Below are positions 9,298 through 10,850 of a stretch of 10,850 nt of DNA, piece after piece; positions within the stretch are counted from its first letter, which is position 1, and each line of letters starts with the position of its first letter. The stretch is from Actinobacteria bacterium casp-actino8 (GTDB lineage Bacteria; Actinomycetota; Acidimicrobiia; Acidimicrobiales; Ilumatobacteraceae). The stretch covers positions 1 to 10,850 of the forward strand of contig LFFH01000047.1 in the NCBI GenBank assembly GCA_001510455.1, written 5' to 3'. The position numbers and the translations under genes were made by a program. Under the pieces are notes generated by a model. It ran no database searches and was not told where the DNA came from. It saw nothing but the letters and a program-made list of their open reading frames with translations.

Positions 9298-9881
9298 GCA
9301 CGTGTGGTGTTCCGGGGACGGATCACCACGTTCGGCCGACGATGAGTCGACTCGACGTTCCCCGTCGGAGTCGCGGCGACGGCGGCCAGAGTGACGTCTC
9401 CCCATCCGGATGCCGTGAGGGCGTGAGCCGCCGCCCGCAGTGTGGCTCCCGTGGTCACCACGTCGTCGACCACGAGAACGCGACGCGGTCGACGGGTGCG
9501 AAGGGCGCGAAACCGCGGCCCGGCCAGACGCGCCACCCGTGAACGCCCGGTCTGCGCGGCGCGACTCTCTCGTACGAGAAGACGCCGACACGGCACACCG
9601 AGCTCGCGCGCCACGTGGCGAGCGATGACTGCCGCCTGATCGAATCCACGCCGCCGGCGCCGAGACGACGAGGTGGGAGCCCAGGTGACGACATCGATCG
9701 TGCCGTCGACACCGGTTCGGATGGCGTCGGTCCGAACTGCATCAGCCAACTGCCGGGCCAATTCGCGTGCGAACGACCGGCGTCCACCGTATTTCATGTC
9801 GACGACGCGCCGTCGGACATCTCCCGCGTAGGGCAATGCCGACACGATCGGTTGCGAAGGGTCGTGTGTCTCTCGTTCCAT
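9252..9881 (-). CDS. ComF-family phosphoribosyltransferase-like protein lacking the zinc finger
   Basis: ComF/GntX proteins are linked to DNA uptake or to use of external DNA, and carry a type I phosphoribosyltransferase domain whose reaction is not settled. The 209-residue protein has the ComF motif RRRRRGFDQA (74-83) and the PRPP-binding loop VLVVDDVVTTGATL (135-148). Most ComF proteins begin with a CxxC zinc finger of about 40-50 residues. Here the first residues already align to the start of the phosphoribosyltransferase part, and no cysteine cluster lies upstream. ATG (9881) has a strong GAGGTGA just before it, which supports this start. Beyond about residue 171 a 38-residue Arg/Thr-rich tail follows, whose last part is read from the antisense strand of the HAD gene. 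Its competence role here is uncertain. Confidence 0.88.
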   Translation of the reverse strand: MERETHDPSQPIVSALPYAGDVRRRVVDMKYGGRRSFARELARQLADAVRTDAIRTGVDGTIDVVTWAPTSSSRRRRRGFDQAAVIARHVARELGVPCRRLLVRESRAAQTGRSRVARLAGPRFRALRTRRPRRVLVVDDVVTTGATLRAAAHALTASGWGDVTLAAVAATPTGNVESTHRRPNVVIRPRNTTRAQRPTSDRTRSMAGL

Positions 9882-9919
9882 GTGCTCACCTCACCATGTG
9901 GGTGTGACACGGCTCTGGA

Positions 9920-9985
9920 CCTTGGTGCTTCTGGTGGCAAAAAAAGGCCTTTTCCGTGACGTTTTTGCCACCAGAAGCACCAAGG
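9920..9985. repeat. Perfect 24-bp inverted repeat with 18-nt spacer
   Basis: The left arm (9920-9943) begins CCTTGGTGCTTCTGGTGGC and ends in five A. The right arm (9962-9985) is its exact reverse complement, with no mismatch. The centre (9944-9961) adds to the A-run so that AAAAGGCCTTTT (9942-9953) is a further 12-bp palindrome. It occupies most of the 109-bp gap between the esterase stop (9991) and the comF start (9881), both on the - strand. No T-tract follows the outer stem on either strand, so it is not a classical intrinsic terminator. It could be a dispersed palindromic repeat, a tiny terminal-repeat element, or a protein-binding or mRNA-folding site. Confidence 0.9.
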
Positions 9986-9990
9986 AAAGC

Positions 9991-10850
9991 TCAGAGATCG
10001 GGGCGGGAGGTCTCCCAGAGGGCGCGGATGCGGGGTTCGGGGTCGTGCAGAACGGTTGCCTCCAGGTCGAACACTCGGGTCGCTCGTCGATCCAGACAGA
10101 AGCGGGGCCAGTCGACCTCCCCCGATGTCGCGAACGACACCAGTTGCGTCGACACGTCGCGAGCGATCGAGGTCCGCTCGGGCGCATCACCGGTGAACAT
10201 CGAGATTCCCGGAGCATCGAGGTTGTCGAACGTAAAGGGAATGTCGATCGCGTGACACGACCCGAACACACCACCGAATGCGGGTGTGGGCCACGTGAAC
10301 CAATACATGTGCGACCGTCCGCCGTTCGACGCGTGTTTCTCGGCCAGCCGCACGGCACGTTGACGAAAACCCTCGTCACTTTGTACTGCCATCACGATCT
10401 GCGCATCGTTCTCACCCGGACGATGATCGCGGTACACGTCGATCGCCTCGTCACACCCGGGAAGCATCGACGAGATCATCGATCCCATGGTCTCGGGAGT
10501 CATGTTCTGTGCCTCCGGCGTGAACGCACCGAACAAGCGGTTCTCGTCACGAGTCGTACCGACGACGAGTTGCGCATCGCTCGTGGCGGCCAGGTCGACG
10601 ATGTCGCCGGGAAGATGAACTCCGCCCGCGGTCGGAGAAAAGAAGTCATAGGCCCGACTGCTCTTACCCATCAGCTTCTTTTGCGCGTCGAGCAATTCTT
10701 CGGCCGACTTCGTCCGCAGCTCCTCATCGTCGTCGGCGCCGGCGAGCTCGAGAAAACGATCGGCATGCATGTCGGCACGGGCACTCGATCGGTACTGGCC
10801 GATCGACGGACTCATCGACCACACTCGATGGAACAGTCCACGAGCACTGG
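9991..10850 (-). CDS. Type-B carboxylesterase/lipase family protein, C-terminal part (5' end outside window)
   Basis: The minus-strand frame is open to the window edge, giving 285 residues of an alpha/beta-hydrolase esterase. The fragment opens with SARGLFHRVWSMS, which follows the nucleophile elbow (GxSxG) in this family, so the catalytic Ser lies just outside. Still visible are the acid residue Glu102 in VGTTRDENRLF and the histidine His199 in FGSCHAIDIPF. The family C-terminal block follows, with FDNLDAPG, FATSG, DWPRF and a final LW near the end. Such enzymes hydrolyse carboxylic esters such as p-nitrobenzyl or short acyl esters; the real substrate is unknown. The GTG at 10824 is an internal Val codon. 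The stop lies 6 bp from the inverted repeat. Confidence 0.92.
   Translation of the reverse strand, partial: SARGLFHRVWSMSPSIGQYRSSARADMHADRFLELAGADDDEELRTKSAEELLDAQKKLMGKSSRAYDFFSPTAGGVHLPGDIVDLAATSDAQLVVGTTRDENRLFGAFTPEAQNMTPETMGSMISSMLPGCDEAIDVYRDHRPGENDAQIVMAVQSDEGFRQRAVRLAEKHASNGGRSHMYWFTWPTPAFGGVFGSCHAIDIPFTFDNLDAPGISMFTGDAPERTSIARDVSTQLVSFATSGEVDWPRFCLDRRATRVFDLEATVLHDPEPRIRALWETSRPDL

Noticed and set aside
9942..9953. AAAAGGCCTTTT as a stand-alone rho-independent terminator.
   Set aside because: A perfect palindrome with no room for a loop cannot form a normal hairpin by itself; it is better treated as the centre of the larger inverted repeat.
9615..10379. Frames on both strands running through the inverted repeat, including one that reads LVLLVAK and ATRSTK from the arms.
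   Set aside because: They are readings of the repeat and of neighbouring genes in wrong frames, with no domain or ribosome site.

Overview
The window is GC-rich and densely coding, with genes that read like a high-GC Gram-positive chromosome. The likeliest source is an Actinomycetota bacterium, perhaps class Acidimicrobiia. That rests on protein style (a group II truncated haemoglobin, an RF2 with no programmed frameshift, an actinobacterial-looking SecA N-terminus) and on frequent GTG starts. It is an inference; no rRNA gene is present to fix the taxonomy. Eleven protein-coding genes are supported, two of them cut by the window edges. I see no tRNA, rRNA, CRISPR array, insertion sequence or phage gene.

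Left part (1-1738): the 3' end of a TrmH/SpoU RNA ribose methyltransferase on the + strand converges tail-to-tail with an unrecognised 138-residue protein on the - strand. That gene is divergent from purU (formyltetrahydrofolate deformylase, + strand). PurU converges in turn on the large minus-strand block, with a GC-rich hairpin across the two stop codons.

Central block (1763-8567, all - strand, read right to left): secA, prfB, ftsE, ftsX, an enoyl-CoA hydratase/isomerase-family gene, and a group II truncated haemoglobin. Junctions are very tight: 3 bp secA-prfB, 38 bp prfB-ftsE, a TGATG overlap ftsE-ftsX, 31 bp ftsX-crotonase, and a GTGA overlap crotonase-globin. The block therefore looks like one co-transcribed unit joining protein export (SecA), translation termination (RF2) and division-site peptidoglycan-hydrolase control (FtsEX), with two metabolic/haem genes at its distal end.

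Right part (8568-10850): a HAD-family hydrolase runs divergently from secA and overlaps the tail of a minus-strand ComF-type phosphoribosyltransferase. That protein lacks the usual N-terminal zinc finger. Upstream of comF lies a perfect 24-bp inverted repeat with an 18-nt centre, then the 3' part of a type-B carboxylesterase whose start is beyond the window.

Most of the window is ordinary housekeeping sequence. The items most worth a second look are the perfect inverted repeat at 9920-9985, the altered comF-HAD-secA arrangement, the crotonase whose catalytic glutamate is placed as in enoyl-CoA isomerases, and the unrecognised 138-residue protein. I found no convincing new multi-gene system.
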